This document shows, in pieces, positions 35,839 to 45,714 of a stretch of 64,000 bases of DNA. Numbering within the stretch: position 1 is the stretch's first letter; every line of letters starts with the position of its first letter. The stretch comes from Sphingomonas radiodurans (GTDB lineage: Bacteria > Pseudomonadota > Alphaproteobacteria > Sphingomonadales > Sphingomonadaceae): NCBI RefSeq assembly GCF_020866845.1, contig NZ_CP086594.1, positions 2,514,501 to 2,578,500 of the forward strand, written 5' to 3'. The translations under genes were made by a program, and so were the position numbers. The notes under the pieces are model-generated. The model was not told the origin of the DNA and made no database searches. It was given only the letters and a program-made list of their open reading frames with translations.

Positions 35839-36561
35839 ATGAACCCCGTACAGATCAACAATGTCGACCATGCTGATCTGCGCGTGAAGCCACTGGCCGG
35901 CGGCGAATTTGGTGACGCCGTCAATCAGGCGCTCGTGTTCCCCGCCGAGTTCGAGGAATTGCAGCGCGAGTTTGCGATCGTCTTCCGCCGTCGCGAGACA
36001 CAGCTTCAAGCCTTTGCGTTGCTCGGGCTGGACCGTGACGAGAATTTGTTCTTGGCGGACGACCGCTGGACGAGCCGCTACACCCCCGCCAGCCACCGGC
36101 GCGGTCCCTTCTCGATCGGCATGACGCGTCCCGCGGCAGGCGAGCCTACCGGCGATCCGATGATCCACGTCGACCTCGACGATCCGCGCGTCGGCGACAG
36201 TGATGGTCTGCCCCTGTTCCTCGAACATGGCGGCAATGCGCCGTATCTCGATCATATGTCCGGCGTTCTGCGGCTGCTGTACGCGGAAATGGGCAGCGCG
36301 CCGGCCGTTTATGCGGCGCTCGACGACGCCAACCTTCTCACGCCAGTCGCGCTCACCATCGATGTCAGCGAGGATCGGCGGTATACCGTGCCCGACGTGC
36401 TCGTCGTGGACGTCGAACGGCTCGCCGCGCTCAGCGGAGAGCCGCTGGAGCGACTGCACCGGTCGGGCCTACTGCGGCTCGCCACGCTGGCGCTGGCGTC
36501 GTTGGGCAATGTCCAACTGCTGATCGCGCGTAAGCGAGCGCTGTTGGACGCAACCGCTTGA
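35839..36561 (+). CDS. SapC-family protein
   Basis: A 240-residue protein with no signal peptide or membrane segment. It shows the SapC pattern: 'NALVFPAEF'-like motif near residue 35 ('NQALVFPAEFEELQ'), 'FAIVFRRRETQLQAFALLGLD', 'ENLFL' and 'RGPFSIG'. The name comes from a Campylobacter S-layer gene cluster, but the function is unknown. In Caulobacter and sphingomonads it recurs directly after carbohydrate TonB receptors with cupin and tryptophan-halogenase-like genes, as here. GGAGCGG precedes the ATG. Confidence 0.87.
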   Translation: MNPVQINNVDHADLRVKPLAGGEFGDAVNQALVFPAEFEELQREFAIVFRRRETQLQAFALLGLDRDENLFLADDRWTSRYTPASHRRGPFSIGMTRPAAGEPTGDPMIHVDLDDPRVGDSDGLPLFLEHGGNAPYLDHMSGVLRLLYAEMGSAPAVYAALDDANLLTPVALTIDVSEDRRYTVPDVLVVDVERLAALSGEPLERLHRSGLLRLATLALASLGNVQLLIARKRALLDATA

Positions 36562-36566
36562 CCGCG

Positions 36567-37598
36567 ATGCCCGCCATCACCCGCCGCACGCGTGTGATCG
36601 AGGGCGCGGACGCCGGCAGCCTGTCGGTGGCCGATCTGATCGCCGACGGTCGCCCGGCGATCCTGCGCGGTATCGCGCGCGACGTGCCGCTGGTCGCCGC
36701 CGGGCGCGAAGGCCCAGCCGCGGCGATCGCTTGGCTCAAGCAATTCGACGGCGGCCGCGCGGTCACGGCCTATATCGGCGATCCTGCGATCGGCGGCCGC
36801 TTCGGCTATGGCGACGATTGCACCACGCTCAACTTCGCGCGGGAGCGTGGCTCGCTGTCGGGCTATCTCGATCAGCTGCTCGCCAGCATCGGCGATCCCG
36901 ATGCGCCGTCCACCTATATCGGATCGACCGATATCGATCAGTATCTGCCCGGCCTCCGCGCCCAGGCGGCGCTGGACTTCGGCGATCCGGTGCTCGTCGA
37001 AAATCCTCCGGTCGTCAGCATCTGGATCGGCAACCGCACGACCGCCGCGACGCATTACGACATGTCGAACAACCTGGCCTGCTGCCTGGTCGGCCGACGC
37101 CGGTTCACCCTGTTCCCGCCCGAACAGGTCGCGAACCTCTATCCCGGCCCGCTCGAGCCGACGCCGGGCGGGCAAGTGGTCAGCATGGTCGACCTGCGCG
37201 CGCCCGATCTCCAGCGCTATCCCGGTTTCGCCGAGGCCGCGGGCCACGCGGAGATCGCCGATCTCGAGCCGGGTGACCTGCTGTTCTACCCGGCCTTGTG
37301 GTGGCACAATGTCGAGGCGCTCGACGCGTTCAACGTGATGGTCAATTATTGGTGGAACGCGGTGCCGCGGTTCATGGATACGCCGATGAACACGCTGCTC
37401 CACGGGCTGCTGTCGCTCCGCGATCGACCCGATCACGAGAAGCAGGCCTGGCGTGCGATGTTCGACTATTATGTGTTCGGCAGGGCGGATCAGGCGGCCG
37501 AGCATTTGCCCGAACCCGCCCGTGGCCCGCTCGCACCGCTCGACGCGATCGCGGCGCGGCGGCTGCGCGCGCAGGTTCTCCAGCGCATCAATCGATAA
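36567..37598 (+). CDS. Cupin-8/JmjC-like Fe(II)/2-oxoglutarate oxygenase
   Basis: A 343-residue cupin-like protein related to factor-inhibiting-HIF hydroxylases. The iron ligands are present: His163 and Asp165 in 'THYDMSNNL' and His247 in 'WWHNVEAL'. 'GRRRFTLFPPEQ' follows the first pair, as in the family. It should hydroxylate a protein or small substrate using 2-oxoglutarate. The target is unknown; the fixed gene neighbourhood suggests joint action with SapC and the halogenase-like protein. Start: ATG 36567, or TTG 36558 overlapping the sapC stop. Confidence 0.85.
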   Translation: MPAITRRTRVIEGADAGSLSVADLIADGRPAILRGIARDVPLVAAGREGPAAAIAWLKQFDGGRAVTAYIGDPAIGGRFGYGDDCTTLNFARERGSLSGYLDQLLASIGDPDAPSTYIGSTDIDQYLPGLRAQAALDFGDPVLVENPPVVSIWIGNRTTAATHYDMSNNLACCLVGRRRFTLFPPEQVANLYPGPLEPTPGGQVVSMVDLRAPDLQRYPGFAEAAGHAEIADLEPGDLLFYPALWWHNVEALDAFNVMVNYWWNAVPRFMDTPMNTLLHGLLSLRDRPDHEKQAWRAMFDYYVFGRADQAAEHLPEPARGPLAPLDAIAARRLRAQVLQRINR

Positions 37599-37607
37599 GG
37601 GGCCAGC

Positions 37608-39146
37608 ATGGGCGAGCAACGGATCAAGCGGGTGGTGATCGCGGGCGGTGGTACGGCCGGATGGCTGGCGGCGGCGGCGCTCACCCGGCAACTCGGCCAT
37701 CTGCTCGATATCGTGCTGATCGAATCCGAAGAGATCGGCACGGTCGGCGTTGGCGAATCGACGATCCCCACCGTCCGCTCCTTCCATGCCCTGATCGGCG
37801 TCGACGAGCGTGAGTTCCTGCGCGCAACGAAGGCGACGTTCAAACTCGGCATATCGTTCGAGAATTGGGCACGCGACGGCGACCGGTACATCCATTCGTT
37901 CGGCACGGTCGGCAAATCCACCTGGATGGCCGATTTCCAGCATTTCTGGCTCGAGGCGCGCGCGCAAGGGCAGGCCGGCGAGCTTGGCGACTATTGCCTC
38001 GAGCATGAGGCGGCCCGCGCGGACCGGTTCACCACGGGGGACGATGGCGGGCTCAACTATGCCTATCACCTCGATGCCAGCCAATATGCGCAATTCCTCC
38101 GCAAGCTATGCGAGGCGCGCGGGCTCAATCGGATCGAGGGCAAGATCGCCAGCGTCGACCGCGACGCCGAAAGCGGAAACATCGCCGCGCTCGTGATGGA
38201 ATCGGGCGCGCGCGTCGAAGGCGATCTGTTCATCGATTGCACCGGCTTCCGCGGGCTCCTGATCGAACAGACGCTCGGCGCCGGCTACGAGGATTGGGGG
38301 CACTGGTTACCCACTGACAGCGCGCTCGCGGTGCAGACGACCGCGGTCGGCCCGGCCGTCCCCTACACCCGGGCGATCGCACACGATGCCGGCTGGCGCT
38401 GGCAGATCCCGCTGCAGCACCGCGTCGGCAACGGCCTGGTCTACAGCAGCGAGTATCTGTCGGAGCACGAGGCGCGCGCGCGCTTGCTGGCCGGCGTCGA
38501 GGGTGAGCCGCTGTTCGACCCGCGGCTGATCCGCTTCCGCACCGGTCGCCGGCGGCGGGCATGGATCGGCAATTGCGTTGCGCTGAGCCTCGCGAGCGGG
38601 TTCGTCGAGCCGCTCGAATCGACCAGCATCCACCTGATCATGATCGGCGTCACGCGCCTGCTCCAGCTATTCCCGTTCGAGGGGATCGATCCTGCGCTGG
38701 TCGATCGCTTCAACGATCAATCGCGCGACGAGCTAGAACGCGTGCGGGATTTCATCATCCTGCACTATCACCTGAACGAGCGCCCCGAGCCGTTCTGGCA
38801 GCGCATGCGCGAGATGGAGATTCCCGATAGTCTCGCGGCGCGGATCGATCTCTTCCGCGGCGGCGCGCATGCCTATCAATCCGCCAGTGACCTCTTCCGG
38901 GTCGATTCGTGGCTACAGGTGATGCTCGGCCAACGGCTGGAGCCCGAGCAATATCACCACGTCGCGCGGATGATGCCGCCCGGGCAGCTCGGCAAGTCGC
39001 TGGGTGATATCAAGGCGCGGATTGCCGTGCAGCTCGCGCACATGCCGACGCATCAAGCGTTCCTGGACAGCTATTGCGCCCCCGTAGCCGCAGCCGAAAG
39101 CGGAGCGAGACTACGCGTCAGGACGCCGATCTCCATCAACGGCTGA
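37608..39146 (+). CDS. Tryptophan-halogenase-family flavoprotein
   Basis: A 512-residue FAD protein with all family marks: FAD-binding 'IAGGGTAGWLAAAAL' (residues 11-25), catalytic Lys79 in 'ATFKLGI', Glu337 in 'VEPLEST', and 'GWRWQIP' (262-268), the motif that separates halogenases from hydroxylating monooxygenases. It therefore looks catalytically intact. It needs FADH2 from a reductase not seen here. Homologues in this receptor-linked cassette are numerous but not characterised biochemically as far as I know. It starts 9 bases after the cupin stop. Confidence 0.9.
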   Translation: MGEQRIKRVVIAGGGTAGWLAAAALTRQLGHLLDIVLIESEEIGTVGVGESTIPTVRSFHALIGVDEREFLRATKATFKLGISFENWARDGDRYIHSFGTVGKSTWMADFQHFWLEARAQGQAGELGDYCLEHEAARADRFTTGDDGGLNYAYHLDASQYAQFLRKLCEARGLNRIEGKIASVDRDAESGNIAALVMESGARVEGDLFIDCTGFRGLLIEQTLGAGYEDWGHWLPTDSALAVQTTAVGPAVPYTRAIAHDAGWRWQIPLQHRVGNGLVYSSEYLSEHEARARLLAGVEGEPLFDPRLIRFRTGRRRRAWIGNCVALSLASGFVEPLESTSIHLIMIGVTRLLQLFPFEGIDPALVDRFNDQSRDELERVRDFIILHYHLNERPEPFWQRMREMEIPDSLAARIDLFRGGAHAYQSASDLFRVDSWLQVMLGQRLEPEQYHHVARMMPPGQLGKSLGDIKARIAVQLAHMPTHQAFLDSYCAPVAAAESGARLRVRTPISING

Positions 39147-39197
39147 CGTGCCCGTGGCCCGAGCGGTTCGCTCGGGGCTCGAACAGGAATATGGACC

Positions 39198-40889
39198 ATG
39201 AAGTTCGCACGTACGCTCGCGGCTCTCTCCGGCGCGGTGACCTTGCTCGGCGCGGCCGAACCCAGGCGTGACGCTCCGGCGCGCTTCGACTGGTTTGACT
39301 ATCAGGGCGCCGATCCCGTGCATCAGCGTCCCGCCCCCAAGGCGGATGAATACGCCAATCCGATCATGGCGGGCTTCTATCCCGATCCGCATACGATCCG
39401 CGTCGGCGAGTATTTCTACCTTGTCACGTCGACCTTCTCCTACTTCCCCGGCCTGCCGATTCACCGCAGCCGCGATCTGGTGAATTGGACGCAGATCGGC
39501 AACGCCATCGATCGGCCGGGCCAGCTCAACTTCGACGGCATCGGCCTGTCGCGCGGCGTCTTCGCCCCGGCGCTGAACCACCATGCCGGCGTCTTCTACC
39601 TCGTGAACACCTGCGTCGACTGCGGCGGCAATTACGTGCTGACCGCAAAGGATCCAGCGGGGCCGTGGTCCGATCCGGTCTGGATCAAGGACGTCGGCGG
39701 GATCGATCCGTCGCTGTTCATCGAGGCGGACGGCTCGGCGTGGCTACTCAACAACGACGCGCCCGAGGGCAAGCCGCTCTACGAGGGCCATCGCGCGATC
39801 TGGATCCGGCGCTTCGATCTGAAGACGCTCCGCACCACCGGCCCGGCAACGATGATCGTGAACGGCGGCGTCGACATCACCAAGAAGCCGATCTGGGCGG
39901 AGGGCCCGCACATCTTCCGCCACGAAGGCAAATATTATTTGATCACCGCCGAGGGCGGCACGGCGGTCGATCATTCCGAAGTGGTCTATCGCGGCGACCG
40001 GCCGGAGGGCCCGTGGACTGCCTATCCGCGCCCGATCCTGACGCAGCGCGATCTTCCCGCGGATCGCCCGAACCCGATCACCTCGGCGGGCCACGCGGCG
40101 CTGTTCACCACGCCGAAGGGCGATTGGTGGGCGACCTTCCTGGCGGTGCGGCCCTATGCGGGCGACCTGTACAACACTGGGCGCGAAACCTTCCTGCTGC
40201 CCGTGCGGTGGAAGGACGGCTGGCCGATCATCACCGAGCCCGGCCAGTCGATCCCCTACATCCATCGCCGCCCCGATCTGCCGCGCGCGCCGACCGCGGC
40301 GGTGCCGACGAATGGCGTGTTTGGGGTTCGGGAGGAGTTCGCTACGCCGGCGCTCGCGCCGTATTGGCTGATGGTGCGCGCGCCCAAGTCGCGCTGGTAC
40401 CGGTTCGCCGACGGCGCCTTGGAAATCACGCCGCGCGCCGAGCGGATCGGCGAGCCGCTCCAGCCGAGCTTCATCGCGCGCCGTCAGCAGCACATGAACG
40501 CGGCCGCTTCGACGCAGGTGAGCTTCGACGCGGGTACGCCCGGCGCGAAGGCCGGGCTCGTCGTCTATCAGGACGATGCTCATTATTACTTCGTCGGCGT
40601 GGTGAACGAAGGCGGGCGGAGGTTGATCCGCGTCGAACGGCGGGCGAGCGCCACCGACCCGAAGGACGGCGTCGTCCTGGCGAGCGCCCCGCTAAGCAGC
40701 ACCAAGCCAATCCGGCTGCGCATCACCGCGCGCGGCGCGTCCTACGACTTCCACTACGGCACGGGGGCGACCGGATGGACGCCGCTGCTGACCAACGCCG
40801 ACGGAAAGCTGCTGAGCACACAAGTGGCCGGCGGGTTCGTCGGCGCGACGATGGGCATGTACGCTTATGCGCCCGCCGCGGGCAGCTAA
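39198..40889 (+). CDS. GH43 beta-xylosidase/arabinofuranosidase with C-terminal beta-sandwich
   Basis: A 563-residue exported GH43 (signal peptide to ~20). The base Asp is in 'AGFYPDPHTI', the modulator Asp in 'GGIDPSLFIE' and the acid Glu in 'IWAEGPHIFRHEGKYY'. 'STFSYFPGLPIHRSRDLVNW' is characteristic of the two-domain xylosidase group with a C-terminal beta-sandwich, here about residues 370-563. It releases xylose or arabinose from xylo-oligosaccharides. It lies 51 bases after the halogenase-like gene, probably in the same transcript. Confidence 0.92.
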   Translation: MKFARTLAALSGAVTLLGAAEPRRDAPARFDWFDYQGADPVHQRPAPKADEYANPIMAGFYPDPHTIRVGEYFYLVTSTFSYFPGLPIHRSRDLVNWTQIGNAIDRPGQLNFDGIGLSRGVFAPALNHHAGVFYLVNTCVDCGGNYVLTAKDPAGPWSDPVWIKDVGGIDPSLFIEADGSAWLLNNDAPEGKPLYEGHRAIWIRRFDLKTLRTTGPATMIVNGGVDITKKPIWAEGPHIFRHEGKYYLITAEGGTAVDHSEVVYRGDRPEGPWTAYPRPILTQRDLPADRPNPITSAGHAALFTTPKGDWWATFLAVRPYAGDLYNTGRETFLLPVRWKDGWPIITEPGQSIPYIHRRPDLPRAPTAAVPTNGVFGVREEFATPALAPYWLMVRAPKSRWYRFADGALEITPRAERIGEPLQPSFIARRQQHMNAAASTQVSFDAGTPGAKAGLVVYQDDAHYYFVGVVNEGGRRLIRVERRASATDPKDGVVLASAPLSSTKPIRLRITARGASYDFHYGTGATGWTPLLTNADGKLLSTQVAGGFVGATMGMYAYAPAAGS

Positions 40890-40945
40890 GTCTTTGTGAC
40901 TGGTACGGCTTGACGCTGGCTGGCCGCATGCCAAAACCCGCTCAG

Positions 40946-40959
40946 TGATAGCGCTACCT
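40946..40959. promoter_or_regulatory. LacI-type operator candidate 4 (TGATAGCGCTACCT)
   Basis: Contains the TAGCGCTA core. It lies 22 bases upstream of the GH9 paralogue 2 start, in the 92-base gap after GH43. Confidence 0.62.
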
Positions 40960-40981
40960 CAAGCGCACATGGGGAGGGGAC

Positions 40982-43546
40982 ATGGCCGCGATGAAGGTCC
41001 GCGCATTTGGTCGGTTGGCGGCGGCGCTGCCGTTGCTGCTGCTGTTGGGGGCTACCCCCGACGAGACACGCCTGAAGCTCAGCCCGAAGGGATATTTGAC
41101 GGTCGCCGGGCTCGACGTGATCGTGTTCGACGATATCTATCCCGACGGGCACCAGACCGGTGTCACGATCATCCAGCACGGCACGCGCGTCGCCGCCAAT
41201 GGCGATCTTCGGCTCGAGCCGGAGCCCGGCCAGTGGTCGCCCATGCCCGCGTCGGCGGGCAAGCGCGTGATCGATCCGGCGAGCGGCACCATCACGCAGG
41301 CGCTCACCTATCCCGACGAGACCAAGAACGGGCGCGGCTTCAACCCGATCTTTTATCCCGAGCTGAAGCTCGATTACCGCATCCGCGTCACCCCGGCGGA
41401 GGGGAACAGCTTCCGCATCTCGGTCGATCTCGATCGCCCCATCCCGCGCGATCGGGTCGGCCGGATCGGCTTCAACCTCGAACTGTTCCCGACGCCGCTG
41501 TTCGGCAAGGCGTGGACGCTCGACGCGCAGACCGGCATCTTCCCGCGTCAGCCGAACGGCCCGGTCGATCGGGCGGGGGAGGCGGGTCTCCCCGTTCCCC
41601 GCAACGCGCAGGCCAACGGCCCGGTGCAATCGCCCAACGGCCAGCCACTCGCACGGCCACTGGCGCGCGGTCGCACGCTCGTCGTCGCGCCCGAAGAGGA
41701 TCGCCAGCGGCTGCGGATCGAAAGCCGCAACGGCGAGCTCGAACTGCTCGACGGCCGCTCCGCGCACAACAATGGCTGGTACATCGTCCGCCAGGCGGTC
41801 GCGGCCGGCGCGACGCGCGGCGCGGTCGAGTGGGTAGTCACGCCCAACGTCGTGGCGAACTGGCGCTATCAGCCGGTGATCCAGGTGTCGCAGATCGGCT
41901 ATGCGCCCACCCAGCCCAAGCGCGCGGTGATCGAGCTCGATCCCGCCGATCCGGTCGACGCCACCGCGCAGCTCTTTCGCCTGACGCCCGAAGGCCGTCG
42001 CGAAGTCATGGGCGCGGTGCCGACGGCGTGGGGCGATTTCCTGCGCTACCGCTACCTCCAGTTCGATTTCAGCAGCGTGACGCAGCCGGGCATGTACCAG
42101 GTCGGCTATCGCGGCCAATTGTCGCACGCCTTCCGTATCGACGCGCAGGTCTATGCGCGCCACGCGTGGCAACCGACGCTCGAATATTTCCTGCCGGTCC
42201 AGATGTGCCACATGCTGGTGCGCGAGAAATACCGCGTCTGGCATGGCCGCGATCATCTCGACGATGCGCGCATGGCGCCGCTCAACCTCAATCACTTCGA
42301 CGGCTATGCGCAAGCCGGTTCGACGCTGACGCGGTTCAAGCCCGGCGAGTCGGTGCCGGGGCTCGACGCCGGCGGCTGGCACGATGCCGGCGACGATGAT
42401 CTGCGGGTCGAATCGCAGATCGGCGAGGTGTGGATCCTGTCGAAGATGGTCGAGGAGTTCGGCCTCGATTACGACGCGACGCGCATCGATCAGGCGCGTA
42501 AGCTGGTCGAGATCCGCGATCCCGATGGCAAGAACGATGCGATCCAGCAGATCGAACATGGCCTGCTCACCGTCCTGGGCGGCTACCGCGCGATGGGCCG
42601 GCTGTACCGCGGCGTGATCACCCCGTCGCTGCGGCAATATGTGCTGCTCGGCGACACGGTGAACGTTACCGACAACATCCCCGGCCGCGGCGGCGAGGAA
42701 CTCGGCGTCGACGCAAACGGCACCCCCATCACCGCCGACGATCGCTGGGTGTTCACCGAGGACAACCCCGATCGCGAACTCGACACCGCTGCCGGGCTGG
42801 CGGCGGCGGCGCGCGTGCTCAAGGCGAGCAATCCCGGGCTCGCTGCCGAGGCGCTAGCCGCTGCGCGTGACTTGACGGCCAAGGCCGCGGGGCGCGGCAA
42901 GAACCTCGCGCCACGCGTCTTCGCGCTGGCCGAGCTCCTCCAGGCCACCGGCGAGCGCACCTATGCCGACCAGCTCGCCGCGCTCGAGCCCGCGATCCTC
43001 GCCGACATCGAGAAATCGGGCTGGATGCTCCACTCGGTCCAGCGCCAGCTCCCGGCCGGTTTCCGTGACCGCCTGGCGAAGGCAGTCACGACCTATCAGG
43101 CCAAGGTCGCCACCGATGCGCGGACCGATTCGCCGTATGGCGTGCCGTACAAGCCCGAGATCTGGGGCGCGGGCTGGCAGATCCAGGAGCGCGGCGTCCG
43201 GCAATATTTCTTCCACAAGGGCTGGCCGACGGTGACGAGCACCGACAGCTACATCAACGCGCTCAACTTCGTGCTCGGCGTCCATCCGGGCGAGAACACC
43301 GCCAGCTTCGTCTCCGGAGTCGGCGCGCGCTCGGCGACCACCGCTTATGGCCTCAACCGCGCCGATTGGAGCTACATCCCCGGTGGCGTGATCTCAGGCA
43401 CGAACCTGATCCGCCCCAATCTGCCCGAACTGAAGGTGTGGCCCTATTTCTGGCAGCAGACCGAATATGTGATGGGCGGCGGCGCGACCCATTACATGTT
43501 CCTGGCGCTTGCCGCCGACCAGCTATACCGGCGGCCTGCGAAGTGA
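40982..43546 (+). CDS. GH9-family glycoside hydrolase, paralogue 2
   Basis: An 854-residue secreted protein with the same plan as the GH9 at 29683: signal peptide, a ~270-residue N-terminal beta region, Ig-like domain ('VIQVSQIGYAPTQPKRAVIE'), and (alpha/alpha)6 barrel with 'GGWHDAGDDDLRVE' (~465) and Glu in 'QQTEYVMGGG' (~829). Here too the classic His-Arg block is replaced ('ARSATTAYGLNRADW'). The pair looks like an old duplication within the locus. Substrate unknown; a beta-glucan or xyloglucan fragment would fit the neighbours. It ends 4 bases from the convergent actP stop. Confidence 0.85.
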   Translation: MAAMKVRAFGRLAAALPLLLLLGATPDETRLKLSPKGYLTVAGLDVIVFDDIYPDGHQTGVTIIQHGTRVAANGDLRLEPEPGQWSPMPASAGKRVIDPASGTITQALTYPDETKNGRGFNPIFYPELKLDYRIRVTPAEGNSFRISVDLDRPIPRDRVGRIGFNLELFPTPLFGKAWTLDAQTGIFPRQPNGPVDRAGEAGLPVPRNAQANGPVQSPNGQPLARPLARGRTLVVAPEEDRQRLRIESRNGELELLDGRSAHNNGWYIVRQAVAAGATRGAVEWVVTPNVVANWRYQPVIQVSQIGYAPTQPKRAVIELDPADPVDATAQLFRLTPEGRREVMGAVPTAWGDFLRYRYLQFDFSSVTQPGMYQVGYRGQLSHAFRIDAQVYARHAWQPTLEYFLPVQMCHMLVREKYRVWHGRDHLDDARMAPLNLNHFDGYAQAGSTLTRFKPGESVPGLDAGGWHDAGDDDLRVESQIGEVWILSKMVEEFGLDYDATRIDQARKLVEIRDPDGKNDAIQQIEHGLLTVLGGYRAMGRLYRGVITPSLRQYVLLGDTVNVTDNIPGRGGEELGVDANGTPITADDRWVFTEDNPDRELDTAAGLAAAARVLKASNPGLAAEALAAARDLTAKAAGRGKNLAPRVFALAELLQATGERTYADQLAALEPAILADIEKSGWMLHSVQRQLPAGFRDRLAKAVTTYQAKVATDARTDSPYGVPYKPEIWGAGWQIQERGVRQYFFHKGWPTVTSTDSYINALNFVLGVHPGENTASFVSGVGARSATTAYGLNRADWSYIPGGVISGTNLIRPNLPELKVWPYFWQQTEYVMGGGATHYMFLALAADQLYRRPAK

Positions 43547-43550
43547 GGGC

Positions 43551-45254
43551 CTAGTGGCTGACGCCCCCGTCCGCGCCGATGCCCGTCTCGGCCCGGACGC
43601 GCTGCGCGGCATATCCCGCGCGATCGATGCGCGCCCGCGGCCCGTGGTCGAGCACCGACACCAGCCAGATCGTGAAGAACGCCGCGGGGATCGAGAAGAT
43701 CGCGGGTGACGAATAGGGAAAGATCGCCACCGAATTGCCCAGGATCGCGACCCACACCGTCGGTGACAGGACGGTGAGCGTCAGCGCCAGCACGAGGCCG
43801 ACGCTGCCACCCGCGACGACGCCGCGCGTGGTGCATCCGCCCCACAGCAGCGACAGCAGCAGTACCGGAAAGTTGCTCGATGCCGCGACCGCAAAGGCCA
43901 GGCTCACCATGAAGGCGACATTCTGCTTCTCGAACGCGATACCCAGCAAGATGGCGGCAGCGGCGAGAACGAGCACGGTGCGCCGCGACACGCGTAGCTC
44001 CGCCGCCCCGTCCGCCTCGCCGCGCCGCAACACCGTCGCATAAAGGTCGTGCGACACTGCTGACGCCCCGGCGAGCGTCAGCCCGGCGACCACCGCCAGG
44101 ATGGTCGCGAACGCCACCGCCGAGATGAAGCCGAGGAAGAGATCGCCGCCGACCGCGTGCGCGAGGTGGATCGCCGCCATGTTGCCCCCACCGACGAGCC
44201 CGCCCGCCGCGTCGATATAGCGCGGCTCGGTCGCGACCAGCACGATCGCGCCGAAGCCGATGATGAAGGTCAGCAGGTAGAAATACCCGATCCACCCCGT
44301 CGCCCACAGCACCGAGCTTCGCGCCTGCCGCGCGTCGGGCACGGTGAAGAAGCGCATCAAGATGTGCGGCAGCCCCGCGGTTCCGAACATCAGCGCCATG
44401 CCGAACGATATGGCCGACACCGGATCGCGGATGAAATTGCCCGGCCCCATGATCGATCGCCCGGCGCTTGCCGCGTCCGCCGGGGATGCCCCCGCGTCTC
44501 CCGCCAGCATCGTCTTGACCGCCACTGCGCGCGCGAACAGCGCCTCGGGCGAAAAGCCGAACTGCGCCATCACCGCCAGCGCCATGAACGTCGCGCTGCC
44601 GAGCAGCAGCACTGCCTTGATGATCTGCACCCACGTCGTCGCCGTCATGCCGCCGAACAGCACGTACAGCGTCATCAGCACGCCGACGATCACCACCGCA
44701 TAGCTGTAGGGCAGGCCGAACAGCAGCCGGATCAGCTGCCCCGCGCCGACCATCTGCGCGATCAGGTAGAACAGCACCACGATCAGCGTGCTGAGCGTCG
44801 CGAAGGTGCGGACCGGCGCTTGCGCGAAGCGGAACGAGGCGACGTCCGCGAAGGTGTAGCGCCCCAGATTGCGCAACCGCTCGGCCATCAGGAACAGGAT
44901 GATCGGCCATCCGACGAGGAAGCCGATCGAATAGATCAGCCCGTCATAGCCATCGGTGAAGATCTGCGCCGAGATGCCCAGGAACGACGCGGCGGACATA
45001 TAATCGCCCGCGATCGCCAGCCCGTTCTGGAAGCCGGTAATGCCCCCGCCGGTGTAGAATTGCGCGACCGTGCGGGTACGCCGCGCTGCCCAGCGCGTGA
45101 TGAGCAGCGTGGAAATCGCGAACGCGCCGAACATCGCGATTGCCGTCCAGTTGGTCGGCTGCCGTGCCGCCTCGCCGCCGATCGCGTCCGCGCTGGCGAG
45201 CGCCGGCGCCAGGAGCGCGGCCAGCCCGATGAGCGCCTCGGGAAAACGCTTCAT
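43551..45254 (-). CDS. actP: Cation/acetate symporter ActP (sodium:solute symporter)
   Basis: A 567-residue SSS-family transporter: N-terminal signal-like segment, then about 13 helices. '[30 protein letters not shown]' (~60-90) is typical of ActP. It imports acetate or related short acids with Na+. In this locus it could take up acetate freed by the three esterases. The start overlaps the DUF485 gene stop (ATGA), as is usual for the yjcH-actP pair. Confidence 0.92.
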   Translation of the reverse strand: MKRFPEALIGLAALLAPALASADAIGGEAARQPTNWTAIAMFGAFAISTLLITRWAARRTRTVAQFYTGGGITGFQNGLAIAGDYMSAASFLGISAQIFTDGYDGLIYSIGFLVGWPIILFLMAERLRNLGRYTFADVASFRFAQAPVRTFATLSTLIVVLFYLIAQMVGAGQLIRLLFGLPYSYAVVIVGVLMTLYVLFGGMTATTWVQIIKAVLLLGSATFMALAVMAQFGFSPEALFARAVAVKTMLAGDAGASPADAASAGRSIMGPGNFIRDPVSAISFGMALMFGTAGLPHILMRFFTVPDARQARSSVLWATGWIGYFYLLTFIIGFGAIVLVATEPRYIDAAGGLVGGGNMAAIHLAHAVGGDLFLGFISAVAFATILAVVAGLTLAGASAVSHDLYATVLRRGEADGAAELRVSRRTVLVLAAAAILLGIAFEKQNVAFMVSLAFAVAASSNFPVLLLSLLWGGCTTRGVVAGGSVGLVLALTLTVLSPTVWVAILGNSVAIFPYSSPAIFSIPAAFFTIWLVSVLDHGPRARIDRAGYAAQRVRAETGIGADGGVSH

Positions 45255-45562
45255 TTGCCGTGGTCGGCCAGAAGGCCGGAGACCAGCGCGTCATACTCGC
45301 GGTTCGCCTGCCGTACGTACAGGCCGGTCAGTGCGATCGCGAGCAGGATCACGCCGAAGCCGATCACGATGCCAAGCGACGTCACACTCCCGTCGGCGAT
45401 CGGCCGCGCCAGGAACGGCTTGTCGAAGGCGATGAGCAGGATGAAGCTGAGGTAGGCCGCGAGCATGACGGCGGTCAGCGCCCAGGTGAACCGCCCGCGG
45501 CGACGCACGAGCGCTTGGTAGCGCGGGTCGCGCGCGATCTGCGCCGCTTCATCCTCGGACAT
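45251..45562 (-). CDS. DUF485-family membrane protein (YjcH-like)
   Basis: A 103-residue protein with '[19 protein letters not shown]' and two membrane helices (~30-50 and 65-85). It is the constant partner of ActP and precedes it by overlapping codons. Start ATG 45562 has GGGGGG upstream; a longer start adds 17 residues without family character. Confidence 0.9.
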   Translation of the reverse strand: MSEDEAAQIARDPRYQALVRRRGRFTWALTAVMLAAYLSFILLIAFDKPFLARPIADGSVTSLGIVIGFGVILLAIALTGLYVRQANREYDALVSGLLADHGK

Positions 45563-45664
45563 CCCACCCCCCTGATTTTCGACGACGCGATCATGCGGCA
45601 ATCGGCCGCGCACGCAAGGCGCGCTCCGAAGGGTGGATTGCAGCGATGATGCTGGTGCGGCCCC

Positions 45665-45699
45665 AAAACGGAGCCGCTCCCCCGTGCAAAGGGAGCGGC
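45665..45699 (-). terminator. Probable terminator of the xyl operon
   Basis: Downstream of xylA on the minus strand, a 9-bp stem (GCCGCTCCC/GGGAGCGGC) with a 9-base loop is followed by TCCGTTTTGG. The T-tract is imperfect. Confidence 0.55.
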
Positions 45700-45714
45700 C
45701 CAGGGGGGAAAGCG

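Noticed and set aside
33507..38093. Minus-strand open frames of 583 and 594 codons opposite the TonB receptor and the cupin/halogenase genes
   Set aside because: Codon bias and family motifs all lie on the plus strand; these are complementary-strand artefacts of high GC.
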